DNA of 11,627 nt. Origin: an uncultured bacterium (GTDB lineage Bacteria > Actinomycetota > Coriobacteriia > Coriobacteriales > Coriobacteriaceae). The position numbers and the translations under genes were made by a program. The notes beneath the pieces were generated by a model. The model searched no databases and was not told where the DNA came from. It saw only the letters and a program-made list of their open reading frames with translations. Location of the stretch: positions 1 to 11,627 of the forward strand of contig CAJMMD010000042.1 of assembly GCA_905214465.1 (NCBI GenBank). The letters are read 5' to 3'. This document shows, in pieces, positions 1-5,840 of this stretch. The stretch's first letter is position 1, and every line of letters starts with the position of its first letter.

Positions 1-16
1 TCCGTACATGTACGGA
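1..16. repeat. 16-bp perfect palindrome at the window edge
   Basis: TCCGTACATGTACGGA reads the same on both strands. It could be an operator or the closing part of a longer structure cut by the window edge. Nothing else in positions 1-90 is recognisable as a gene. The function is unknown. Confidence 0.45.
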
Positions 17-90
17 TGAATGTGGGAGGTGTTCGGATAAAGTCGATAATCAAGGAAGCCAAGCGTTTCAAAAAATGCCAACTTTTCTGT

Positions 91-118
91 TTGCACTTTG
101 CGATTCCTCGTGTATACT
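91..118 (+). promoter_or_regulatory. Sigma-70-type promoter of the tRNA-Ser genes
   Basis: A -35 box TTGCAC (91-96) and a -10 box TATACT (113-118) are separated by 16 bp. Transcription would start near 125, about 10 nt before the first tRNA. The -10 box matches the consensus TATAAT at five of six positions. It is the only convincing promoter ahead of the two tRNA genes. Confidence 0.6.
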
Positions 119-134
119 GACTTTCGCATTTAAC

Positions 135-225
135 GGAGAGTTGTCCGAGTGGCCGAAGGAGCACGATTGGAAATCGTGTAGGCGTCAAAAGCGTCTCCAG
201 GGTTCAAATCCCTGACTCTCCGCCA
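135..225 (+). tRNA. tRNA-Ser (anticodon GGA)
   Basis: This is a class II tRNA of 91 nt with an encoded CCA. The acceptor stem pairs GGAGAGT (135-141) with ACTCTCC (215-221), followed by discriminator G222 and CCA 223-225. The anticodon stem is CACGA/TCGTG (162-166 and 174-178). It closes a seven-base loop with anticodon GGA at 169-171, which reads UCC and UCU. A long variable arm (GGCGTCAAAAGCGTC region) and the T arm with GGTTCAAATCC support serine identity. A terminator-like hairpin follows 9 nt downstream. Confidence 0.97.
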
Positions 226-234
226 GTTAATTCC

Positions 235-264
235 AAAGCAGGCCTTCGAGCCTGCTTTGTTTTT
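235..264 (+). terminator. Intrinsic-terminator-like hairpin between the two tRNA-Ser genes
   Basis: A perfect 9-bp stem AAAGCAGGC (235-243) / GCCTGCTTT (250-258) closes the loop CTTCGA and is followed by G and five T residues (260-264). The form is that of a Rho-independent terminator, yet a second tRNA begins only 9 nt later. Confidence 0.8.
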
Positions 265-273
265 ACCCCACGC

Positions 274-364
274 GGAGGGGTGGCAGAGTGGTTGAATGCG
301 GCGGTCTCGAAAACCGTTTGGCCTGTATAAGGTCACGAGGGTTCGAATCCCTCCTCCTCCGCCA
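274..364 (+). tRNA. tRNA-Ser (anticodon CGA)
   Basis: This is a second class II tRNA of 91 nt with an encoded CCA. The acceptor stem pairs GGAGGGG (274-280) with CTCCTCC (354-360), including one G-T pair, with discriminator G361 and CCA 362-364. The anticodon stem is GCGGT/ACCGT (301-305 and 313-317) and the anticodon CGA lies at 308-310, reading UCG. A long variable arm and the T arm GAGGG-TTCGAAT-CCCTC complete the fold. No promoter is visible in the short gap after the preceding terminator, so the gene probably depends on read-through from the promoter at 91-118. Confidence 0.97.
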
Positions 365-375
365 TTTTGGTTGAG

Positions 376-402
376 AAAGCTCCCAACAACGGGAGCTTTT
401 TT
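376..402 (+). terminator. Rho-independent terminator of the tRNA-Ser pair
   Basis: A 9-bp stem AAAGCTCCC (376-384) / GGGAGCTTT (391-399) with loop AACAAC runs into a tract of six T (397-402). It ends the tRNA transcription unit. Confidence 0.88.
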
Positions 403-405
403 GTT

Positions 406-423
406 ATCGAGATACGTCTCGAT
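406..423. repeat. Short perfect inverted repeat ATCGAGA-tacg-TCTCGAT
   Basis: Seven-base arms (406-412 and 417-423) flank a 4-base spacer between the tRNA terminator and the first long hairpin. It could be a protein-binding dyad or the outer edge of the hairpin-flanked cassette. No function can be assigned. Confidence 0.4.
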
Positions 424-434
424 CCCACGCTTCC

Positions 435-514
435 CCAAACGTGTACGTCAGCCTCCAAAACCGACATATTTCGACATCTTTGGAGGCTGACGTACACGTT
501 TGGATTGAGCTCAC
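435..514. repeat. Long hairpin repeat, copy 1 (downstream of the DUF559 gene)
   Basis: Two perfectly complementary 25-base arms (435-459 and 479-503) surround a 19-base loop holding an imperfect 10-base tandem (CGACATATTT then CGACATCTTT, partly in the right arm). The arm is followed by ATTGAGCTCAC, so the conserved block GGATTGAGCTCAC spans 502-514. A related copy in inverted orientation lies at 1625-1707. The arm end is only 21 bases from the stop of the DUF559 gene. There is no T tract on either strand after the stem, so it is not a typical intrinsic terminator. It may be a MITE-like element, a cassette end, or an RNA-stabilising structure. Confidence 0.85.
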
Positions 515-524
515 GGGAGTGGCA

Positions 525-1532
525 CTATTCGGAAGGCACCTCTTCGTCTCGCATGCTTTTCCAGTTGCGGATAAGCGCCTTGCGTAGTTCGTTTTGCTCT
601 CGCTGGTGCCCGGTATCGGTACAGCGAGGCATGTCGAGTGCTTCGCGAATGTTGTTCATGGCGCGGTGAAAGGCGAGCTGGCTGCCGAACTGAGCCGAAG
701 TGAGCGTAACGATTCGATATCCCATTTGGGAGAGAACGGCCTCTCGCTCCGCATCTGCTCCTTTGCGTTCGAACTCATCGTGAAAGCCGCCCTTATATTC
801 GATACCGAGCTCCCTGCGCTTGTAGGTAACGAGCGCATCGATTTTGAGTGTTCGAGCTTTGGCGCAATGCCAGAGACGTTGAGGGATCTCGAGCGGTTTG
901 TTGAGTTCGATACCTCGGATGCCAACGCCGCCTTCGCTTGTTGGGAGCGAGAGGGCGATTGCCGAAGCGGTCTCCATAGGCGAGGCCGAGCAATCGTAGA
1001 TGTGCCTGAGCGCGAGCCGTGCACGTGTGGCACCGGGTTTGCCGGGATGCCGATCGAGCAGTTCGATTATTTCATCCTTGGAGGTGGTGGCTGGTTGCTC
1101 GGTATAAGGGTCGGCGGGATTGAGCCTCATGCGATAATCGCCGCAAACTTCATAGCCATATTCGAGATATTCGATCCTATCCATCCACTCGGCAGCGAGC
1201 ACGAAGGTGAAGGCTTCGTCGGTGATGAAGATTCCGGGCGTCAACTCGTTAATATGCTCGTAGGGAAGATTTTGTCCAAGAATGTGGCAGACGACGCCTT
1301 TGGTACGAATTCGCTCAAATTCGAATACGACCGCGATATCGATAGTCTTAAGCATATCGGACGGAATGCCGCAGTCGGTAAGGGCCTGTCGTATGCGCGC
1401 AACACGTTGCTGGGTGGAGATGCCTTGTGCGCCTATCTGGTAGTCGTGCCGCGCAAGAGACTGAACCAAATTCTGGGGTGCATGATGGACAAGCCATGCG
1501 GTTTTATGCGAAATGAGAACAGGGGTATCCAT
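525..1532 (-). CDS. DUF559-type protein (PD-(D/E)XK nuclease-like C-terminus), possibly AbiEi-related
   Basis: This is a 335-aa soluble protein of unknown function with no signal peptide or membrane segment. The C-terminal part (about 220-300) resembles the DUF559/Vsr-like restriction-endonuclease fold. It has an acidic residue on a strand (ID232), then E245-Y-K247-G, then a helix DAER263EA and the strand GYRIVTLT. A conserved-looking SPME187T lies before it, as in actinobacterial proteins where an AbiEi-like N-terminal region precedes DUF559. The N-terminal 160 residues match nothing I can name firmly. ATG 1530-1532 is preceded by AGAGG. The gene stands alone, so no partner such as an AbiEii toxin is adjacent. 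It lies between two inverted long hairpins (435-514 and 1625-1707), which suggests it moves or is regulated as a unit. DNA cleavage or a defence role is inference. Family placement is moderately sure. Confidence 0.8.
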   Translation of the reverse strand: MDTPVLISHKTAWLVHHAPQNLVQSLARHDYQIGAQGISTQQRVARIRQALTDCGIPSDMLKTIDIAVVFEFERIRTKGVVCHILGQNLPYEHINELTPGIFITDEAFTFVLAAEWMDRIEYLEYGYEVCGDYRMRLNPADPYTEQPATTSKDEIIELLDRHPGKPGATRARLALRHIYDCSASPMETASAIALSLPTSEGGVGIRGIELNKPLEIPQRLWHCAKARTLKIDALVTYKRRELGIEYKGGFHDEFERKGADAEREAVLSQMGYRIVTLTSAQFGSQLAFHRAMNNIREALDMPRCTDTGHQREQNELRKALIRNWKSMRDEEVPSE

Positions 1533-1599
1533 TGAGGGCCTCTCGCTCTGAGCCAGTATCCAACTCTTATGTCCGTTGAAGTGGGGAAATATACCGGAT

Positions 1600-1617
1600 G
1601 TGAGTAAATCAACTCAC
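1600..1617. repeat. Inverted repeat GTGAGT-aaatca-ACTCAC upstream of the DUF559 gene
   Basis: Perfect 6-base arms at 1600-1605 and 1612-1617 lie 68 bases before the minus-strand start at 1532. A TATATT-like element sits next to it on the minus strand. It could be an operator for the DUF559 gene, but no well-spaced -35 box could be assigned. Confidence 0.35.
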
Positions 1618-1624
1618 TCATGCT

Positions 1625-1707
1625 GTGAGCTCAATCCAAACATGTACGTCATCCTCCAAAGATGTCGAAAAATGTCGTTTTTGGAGGGTGACGTACATGT
1701 TTTGGAT
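1625..1707. repeat. Long hairpin repeat, copy 2 (upstream of the DUF559 gene)
   Basis: Arms 1634-1660 and 1680-1707 pair with one bulged base and one G-U-type pair around a 19-base loop. Read on the minus strand, the unit aligns along its whole length with copy 1 at 435-514. The shared parts include the loop tandem and the flanking block GTGAGCTCAATCC (1625-1637). The blocks face the gene on both sides, so the two copies form an inverted pair around it. One stem pair differs in both arms at once (G-C in copy 1, A-T in copy 2). The stretch 1533-1836 holds this hairpin, the dyad at 1600-1617 and the leader of the next gene. No other gene is seen there. Confidence 0.85.
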
Positions 1708-1822
1708 CCCTGGCATTCCAGTAACGCCACGCCCGCATCCAGTCCCGACCGTTTACCGAGCAATAGGGTCGCCAGACCCGTCAACCATGTACTATGTACG
1801 GGCATTGTCTAAACTCGCAATC

Positions 1823-1829
1823 AGAAGGA
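1823..1829 (+). promoter_or_regulatory. Ribosome binding site that fixes a TTG start
   Basis: AGAAGGA lies 7 nt before TTG 1837-1839. The nearest in-frame ATG (1855) would be 25 nt away, too far for this site, so TTG is the likely start of the TRIC-family gene. Confidence 0.7.
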
Positions 1830-1836
1830 CCCCATC

Positions 1837-2526
1837 TTGCCCGTCGTCGCCGCTATGACCGTTACCTCACACGCCACGGATGCCATGGTCGCCATCCCGT
1901 TTTGGCTCGAAATGTTCGCCGTCGTCGCGGCTTCAATCTCGGGCGTGTTGGTCGCGCGCGAGCACAAACTCGACCTGGTGGGTGCAGTTGCGCTCGCCGT
2001 GGTCTGTGGCTTGGGCGGCGGTCTTTTACGCGACATGACGCTGCAGGTGGGCAACGTCTACATCCTCAACCAGCCAATGGCGCTGCCGCTTTCCATTGCC
2101 ACGGCAGCCATCATCTATATTTTCCCGGCAATCGTCGACAAGCCCGAAAAACTCATTCCCCTGCTCGACATCATCTCGGTCGGCATCTACGCCGCCACTG
2201 GAGCAGACAAGGCGCTGGTCTACGGCTTTGCGCCGGCGGTGTGCATCATGATGGGCTTTTTCACCGCGGTGGGCGGTGGCATGTTGCGCGACGGCTTTAT
2301 GGGCGTGGTTCCGGGCATTTTCCAACGTACTAACTTTTATGCCATCGCCGCCATCGCCGGATCGACAAGCTATGTGTGTCTCGTTATGAGCGGCATCATG
2401 AGCAATGTCGCCGCGCTGGTCGTATGCGTTGTCGTGACCATGGGTCTGCGCTGGCTCTCGCTGCGCTTTGACATCAAAAGCCCCACCGAAGAGGACATCG
2501 CGCGCTTTTTGCACCGCAAAAAGTAG
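1837..2526 (+). CDS. TRIC / UPF0126 family cation channel-like membrane protein (YadS/YicG type)
   Basis: This 229-aa integral membrane protein belongs to the UPF0126 family, whose bacterial members are related to trimeric intracellular cation (TRIC) channels. About seven hydrophobic segments make two homologous halves, roughly residues 24-105 and 108-190. Each half carries the signature GGGxLRD: G60GGLLRD66 and G146GGMLRD152. The signature includes the glycines that kink the pore helices and a conserved Arg-Asp pair. The length is slightly above the usual 200-210 because of a short N-terminal extension and a charged C-terminal tail. The start is TTG, chosen for the AGAAGGA site 7 nt upstream. 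The following gene is 106 nt downstream on the same strand, so co-transcription is possible but not shown. The ion transported cannot be told from sequence. Confidence 0.93.
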   Translation: MPVVAAMTVTSHATDAMVAIPFWLEMFAVVAASISGVLVAREHKLDLVGAVALAVVCGLGGGLLRDMTLQVGNVYILNQPMALPLSIATAAIIYIFPAIVDKPEKLIPLLDIISVGIYAATGADKALVYGFAPAVCIMMGFFTAVGGGMLRDGFMGVVPGIFQRTNFYAIAAIAGSTSYVCLVMSGIMSNVAALVVCVVVTMGLRWLSLRFDIKSPTEEDIARFLHRKK

Positions 2527-2595
2527 ATTGCGCGGGCTCATCCTTCGAAATACAACCGAGAGGTTCTTTTAGAGCGCCCACGCGTTGGGTACCCT

Positions 2596-2620
2596 GTTAG
2601 ATGCATATCGAGCATCTAAC
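2596..2620 (+). promoter_or_regulatory. Hairpin abutting the ribosome binding site of the bactofilin-like gene
   Basis: A perfect 9-bp inverted repeat GTTAGATGC (2596-2604) / GCATCTAAC (2612-2620) with loop ATATCGA ends directly against the Shine-Dalgarno GAAGG (2621-2625), 7 nt before ATG 2633. It could be a DNA operator or an mRNA stem that affects ribosome access. The Shine-Dalgarno also shows that the ATG at 2633, and not the in-frame TTG at 2585, is the start. Confidence 0.6.
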
Positions 2621-2632
2621 GAAGGATTCACT

Positions 2633-3778
2633 ATGCCCCGCAATCAATTCCCGTCGACCCAGCGCTGTAAAGCGTGGGGCCGCATCACCATCCTATTCGC
2701 ACTCATCGCGCTGGCGATCACCGCGCTTCCCACGGCGTCGTTCGCCGGCACAGACACCGCAGGCAACGTACTTGCGACCGACAATGACGCCAATTCGTCC
2801 GGCGTCGAAGGTGACCTGTACTGGGCAGGTCAGGCCCTCAACTTGGACGATGCGTCCATCGGCCGCGACATAATTGCAGCAGGCGAGAGCCTCTCCATCC
2901 GCGACTGCACGGTGGGCGGCGCCGTCCGCTTGGCGGCGCGCACCATCGACATTGCCAAGACTACGGTTGATGGCAGCGTGACCGTTGCCGGCCAGCATGT
3001 CGTGCTCAATTCCGACAGCACTGCCAACTGTTTCTATGCGATAGGCGAGACGGTTGCCCTGCGCGGCTCTACCAAGTCGGCAGCGCTTGCGGGCGATACG
3101 GTGACCATCGATGGCACCGTCGAGGGCGATGTTGAGGTTTGGGCCGACAAGCTCATCCTGGGCAAAAACGCCCACATCACCGGCACCGTGAACGCGCACG
3201 TCTCCGAGGACCCCGAGCGCGCTGCGGGAGCCGAGGTCGGCGCGCTCAAGATCGACCGCACCGAGAACGAGGATACTTCCACTGTTAACAATGTCATCGG
3301 CGGCATCGTCGCCGCGGCGCTCTCGACCTGCTTTGTCGCTCTGCTGCTCGAGCTCGTCTTTCCGCGCGCGACCGCCAGCGCCGCCGGAATGCTCCACCAG
3401 CGCCCCACGCCCCTGTGGGTGAGCGGCCTTCTGGGCACGATTGCTATCGTCCCCGCCGTCCTACTGCTAATTATCTCAATCGCTGGCCTGCCGCTTGCCG
3501 GAACCCTCTTGTGCGGCGTTATCGGCATCACGTTGGTGTCGAGCGCCTTTGCGGGGTGCGCGATTGCCCGCATGGTCGGACACAACCAGAACCGCTACGC
3601 CATGGCAGCCGCCGGCGGCGTGATCGCAGGCGCGCTTACGGCAATCCCCCTCGTAGGCGATTTCATCAGCGGCGTAGCCTTCGTCTTTGCACTCGGCTAC
3701 ATCATCCAAATCATCTGGCGCAACGCCCACCTCAAGCCGCAGCAAACCTCCAACACGCCAGGACTCCCCACCGCTTAG
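2633..3778 (+). CDS. Bactofilin-like polymer-forming protein with signal peptide and C-terminal membrane domain
   Basis: The 381-aa protein begins with a basic N-region and hydrophobic core (about residues 18-36) ending ASFA-G, a signal peptide or anchor. Residues about 45-190 are a series of short beta-strand repeats rich in G, D, T and V (for example GDLYWAGQAL, GDTVTIDGTVEGDVEVWADK). This is the right-handed beta-helix pattern of bactofilin / polymer-forming proteins. A polar linker (191-217) leads to about four or five hydrophobic segments (roughly 221-243, 262-283, 286-313, 325-341, 345-361). Known bactofilins are cytosolic scaffolds. This version would place the beta-helix outside the membrane if the N-terminus is an export signal, so the role (envelope scaffold or membrane organisation) is inferred. 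A strong terminator follows at 3854-3895. The gene converges with the pilus operon. Confidence 0.82.
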   Translation: MPRNQFPSTQRCKAWGRITILFALIALAITALPTASFAGTDTAGNVLATDNDANSSGVEGDLYWAGQALNLDDASIGRDIIAAGESLSIRDCTVGGAVRLAARTIDIAKTTVDGSVTVAGQHVVLNSDSTANCFYAIGETVALRGSTKSAALAGDTVTIDGTVEGDVEVWADKLILGKNAHITGTVNAHVSEDPERAAGAEVGALKIDRTENEDTSTVNNVIGGIVAAALSTCFVALLLELVFPRATASAAGMLHQRPTPLWVSGLLGTIAIVPAVLLLIISIAGLPLAGTLLCGVIGITLVSSAFAGCAIARMVGHNQNRYAMAAAGGVIAGALTAIPLVGDFISGVAFVFALGYIIQIIWRNAHLKPQQTSNTPGLPTA

Positions 3779-3786
3779 CCGCCAAT

Positions 3787-3845
3787 CACCACAAAGGGGA
3801 CAGGCACCTTTGTGGTGGTGCAAAGGGGTCAGGTTACTTTGCACC
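3787..3845. repeat. Tandem REP-like hairpins with conserved loop
   Basis: Two adjacent perfect inverted repeats share one base. Hairpin A is CACCACAAAG (3787-3796) / CTTTGTGGTG (3808-3817) with loop GGGACAGGCAC. Hairpin B is GGTGCAAAG (3817-3825) / CTTTGCACC (3837-3845) with loop GGGTCAGGTTA. The stems differ outside AAAG/CTTT but the 11-base loops are homologous (GGGnCAGG). A related hairpin lies at 11546-11573. Such GGGGACAGG-type palindromes resemble REP sequences mobilised by IS200-like REP-associated transposases. No such transposase is present here. Confidence 0.75.
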
Positions 3846-3853
3846 AACAAACG

Positions 3854-3895
3854 AAGCGGGGCACCCGATCACATTCGACCGGGTGCCCCGCTTTT
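3854..3895 (+). terminator. Strong Rho-independent terminator at a convergent gene junction
   Basis: A perfect 14-bp stem AAGCGGGGCACCCG (3854-3867) / CGGGTGCCCCGCTT (3880-3893) ends in five T on the plus strand (3891-3895 region). It ends the bactofilin-like gene. On the minus strand the stem is followed by CGTTTGTT, a weaker tail, so it may also end the pilus operon, whose stop codon lies 33 bases away. Confidence 0.88.
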
Positions 3896-3927
3896 TCATG
3901 TCTCGTATTGATAGTCGAGGCGAACAA

Positions 3928-5718
3928 CTACTCCTCAGAGCCGTCGTCGCGCTTACGACTACGGATGAGATGCGCCACGCCAATGCACAGCACCGCGCCA
4001 CCAGCGATCCAAGTAAAGGTCACGCCATTAAGACCGGTGAGTGGGAGGCCAGAGCCCTTCTTGTCGATAATGGTAAAGCTGAGCTTGCCGGTAGATACGG
4101 CGGCAGAATCGGCCTTTATGACACCATCAGCAGCAGTAACGTTGGCAGAATCCTTGTCGGGAGTCACTGCGGAGCCATCCTGCTTAAGCGTCCCGCGGGC
4201 AATGGTAAACGTGACACCTTTGGAAGCGGAGTTATTGTAGCCAGGCGCCGGCTTAACCTCTTTAAGGATATAGGTGCCTTCATCAAGACCCACGACGTTA
4301 ATCTCGCCATCCTGGTTCGTCTTGAGCGTGACATTCTCATCTTTGCTGTGCTTCACGCCCTTAGCATCGATGTATTGCTCTTGAACGCTGTCGTTAACAA
4401 CTTCCTGCAGAGTGAACTCGACGTTTCGGAGGGCAGGATGCTTACCATTTCCATCCACATCGCTGCCCACCTTGGTGACATCGATGCCATAGGTGTAGTC
4501 GTAGGCAGGGTGCACAACCGTAGTGCCAACACCATCAATGATATGCGGATTGTTAGAATAAGTTAGCTTAACCGTATTAGTCTGGGCTTTGCCGATGAGA
4601 CCCTCGAATTCATCCTTAATGACATTATTACTGTCGAAAATCTTGGAGGAGTCGAGCTTGGCCTTGTACTCGACGGTCACCTTCGAGTCAGCGTTGACGG
4701 TAATGGGGGCACCTTTAGCGTCAACGCAATCCTTAAGATTCTTGAAGTTAACGGTAAGCTCGTTGGTATTCGAGAAGTTTTTAGTGTAGCCATGCTCATC
4801 ATCATTCTTAACGGTCTGGTTGCCGATCTTAACCGTGACATCCGGAACATTATTCTCATTGTCATCAACGAACTTGGGCGTCATGGACTTGGGCAGTTTA
4901 TCCGTGAAGCGGTAGTTATAGTCGCTATAGGTGTCGATATTACTCGCAACCGTACCGACGAGTTTATAATCGACCCAATCGTCCATAGCTGAGTCAGCGG
5001 CCTTATTGGGGTCGCCTTTGGCCCCTGTTTCCCAAGATTGATCCTTGTCATCCATGACAGCCTTGCTGACTGTAGGAATGTTGGTCTTCTCGTCGACCGT
5101 AACACCTCGAGCGCCTACAATGGCGAAAATCGGCGAGGTGGCCGTACTGGTATCCTTCGTATCGTCCCCGGCAATTGAGGTCGTATCGGTCACAAAGAGA
5201 TAGTATCCTTGCGAGACGTTGCCCTCGCCATCCGTGGGCGTAAAAACATCGCCAGCGCCAAAGGATCCCTTCGTCTGATCCACGCTCTTTTCGACCTCCT
5301 TTGCCAATCCGTTAAACAGATTGTCATTCGTGATAGCAGTTGTGCTGCCAGTTCCAGAGGTGCATTTGGACAGATAATCGACGACATTCTGTGCGGTAGA
5401 GCTATCAGTAATGCCGGACCCGGTCACCGTTTTAAGGTAGCCGAGAACCGCTTGCTCTGCCTTCCCACTCGCCCAATCAACATTCGAAACGACTTTGCCA
5501 TCCTTTTCATCGACAACATTGGCCTTGAAAATCTGGTACGCCTTGTACTTGTTGGTTTCATTGCCCTTGGAGGGGCTGATCTTGATGCTGTTGGCCGGGA
5601 CCGTCGACCCAACCTCAGCAAACGCCATGGTCACCGGGGCCATGACGCCGCCGAAGCTCAACGCTGCTGTGAGGCCTGCTGTCACTGCCAGGCGTGCGAT
5701 GTTCTTGGTTGCCTTCAT
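3928..5718 (-). CDS. Major pilin, SpaA/SpaH-type, isopeptide-forming, LPXTG-anchored
   Basis: This 596-aa secreted pilus backbone subunit is polymerised by sortase and joined to the wall. Order: signal peptide 1-34 (cleavage after MAFA); N-terminal domain about 40-205; a pilin-motif-like stretch VTVDEK211TNIPTV, where K211 is the probable lysine for subunit cross-linking (DEK replaces the usual YPK); a D2 isopeptide domain about 214-400 with likely K219, D272 (FTDKLP) and N381; a CnaB/SpaA domain about 408-553 with K416, catalytic E487 (ILKEVKPAPGY) and D552 (IIDKK); sorting signal L558PLTG562, a hydrophobic segment and a basic tail RSRKR. ATG has AGAGGA (5725-5730) 6 nt upstream. It is the last and probably most abundant product of the operon, 122 nt after the preceding gene. 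The DNA is much less GC-rich than that gene (43% in 4561-4620). Confidence 0.93.
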   Translation of the reverse strand: MKATKNIARLAVTAGLTAALSFGGVMAPVTMAFAEVGSTVPANSIKISPSKGNETNKYKAYQIFKANVVDEKDGKVVSNVDWASGKAEQAVLGYLKTVTGSGITDSSTAQNVVDYLSKCTSGTGSTTAITNDNLFNGLAKEVEKSVDQTKGSFGAGDVFTPTDGEGNVSQGYYLFVTDTTSIAGDDTKDTSTATSPIFAIVGARGVTVDEKTNIPTVSKAVMDDKDQSWETGAKGDPNKAADSAMDDWVDYKLVGTVASNIDTYSDYNYRFTDKLPKSMTPKFVDDNENNVPDVTVKIGNQTVKNDDEHGYTKNFSNTNELTVNFKNLKDCVDAKGAPITVNADSKVTVEYKAKLDSSKIFDSNNVIKDEFEGLIGKAQTNTVKLTYSNNPHIIDGVGTTVVHPAYDYTYGIDVTKVGSDVDGNGKHPALRNVEFTLQEVVNDSVQEQYIDAKGVKHSKDENVTLKTNQDGEINVVGLDEGTYILKEVKPAPGYNNSASKGVTFTIARGTLKQDGSAVTPDKDSANVTAADGVIKADSAAVSTGKLSFTIIDKKGSGLPLTGLNGVTFTWIAGGAVLCIGVAHLIRSRKRDDGSEE

Positions 5719-5840
5719 GTTTGGTCCTCTTTCTTGGAGGGTTCTCTAGTAACTTTTTCAAAACCAATGATCATCAGGTCGGTAGACCTGCGCGTCACTC
5801 GCTACGGAGGCAGTACGCCATTGAGCAAGGGGGGGGACAA
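5719..5840 (-). promoter_or_regulatory. Intergenic region in the pilus operon with a C8 tract and a small hairpin
   Basis: Read on the minus strand, the region starts 4 nt after the stop of the middle pilin with a run of eight C (5829-5836). It then has an inverted repeat CAGGTC-tacc-GACCTG (5775-5790), an ATGATCAT palindrome and the AGAGGA ribosome binding site of the major pilin. No good -35/-10 pair is visible, so the major pilin is probably co-transcribed. The hairpin lacks a following U tract and may be an mRNA processing or stability element that raises the level of the last gene. Confidence 0.5.

Noticed and set aside
130..438. Minus-strand reading frame across both tRNA genes
   Set aside because: It is an antisense translation of two well-formed tRNAs and terminators.
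435..503. Long hairpins as ordinary intrinsic terminators
   Set aside because: No T tract follows the stem on either strand in copy 1, and copy 2 lies upstream of the gene.
525..1532. Type IV toxin-antitoxin pair (AbiEi/AbiEii)
   Set aside because: No nucleotidyltransferase toxin gene lies next to it, so only a distant family resemblance can be claimed.
594..1535. Long plus-strand reading frame of 313 codons opposite the DUF559 gene
   Set aside because: It is a mirror of the minus-strand gene. The translation has no recognisable domain, while the minus strand gives coherent DUF559 motifs.
2585..2632. Earlier TTG start of the bactofilin-like gene
   Set aside because: The stretch contains the hairpin and the Shine-Dalgarno GAAGG that serves ATG 2633. 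The signal peptide also fits the later start.
3787..3845. CRISPR-like short repeats
   Set aside because: There are only two adjacent palindromes without regular spacers or cas genes. They fit REP-like hairpins better.
5795..5821. Eight-codon leader peptide (MAYCLRSE) before the intergenic hairpin of the pilus operon
   Set aside because: There is no ribosome binding site (only the C run precedes it) and no run of regulatory codons, so attenuation is not supported.
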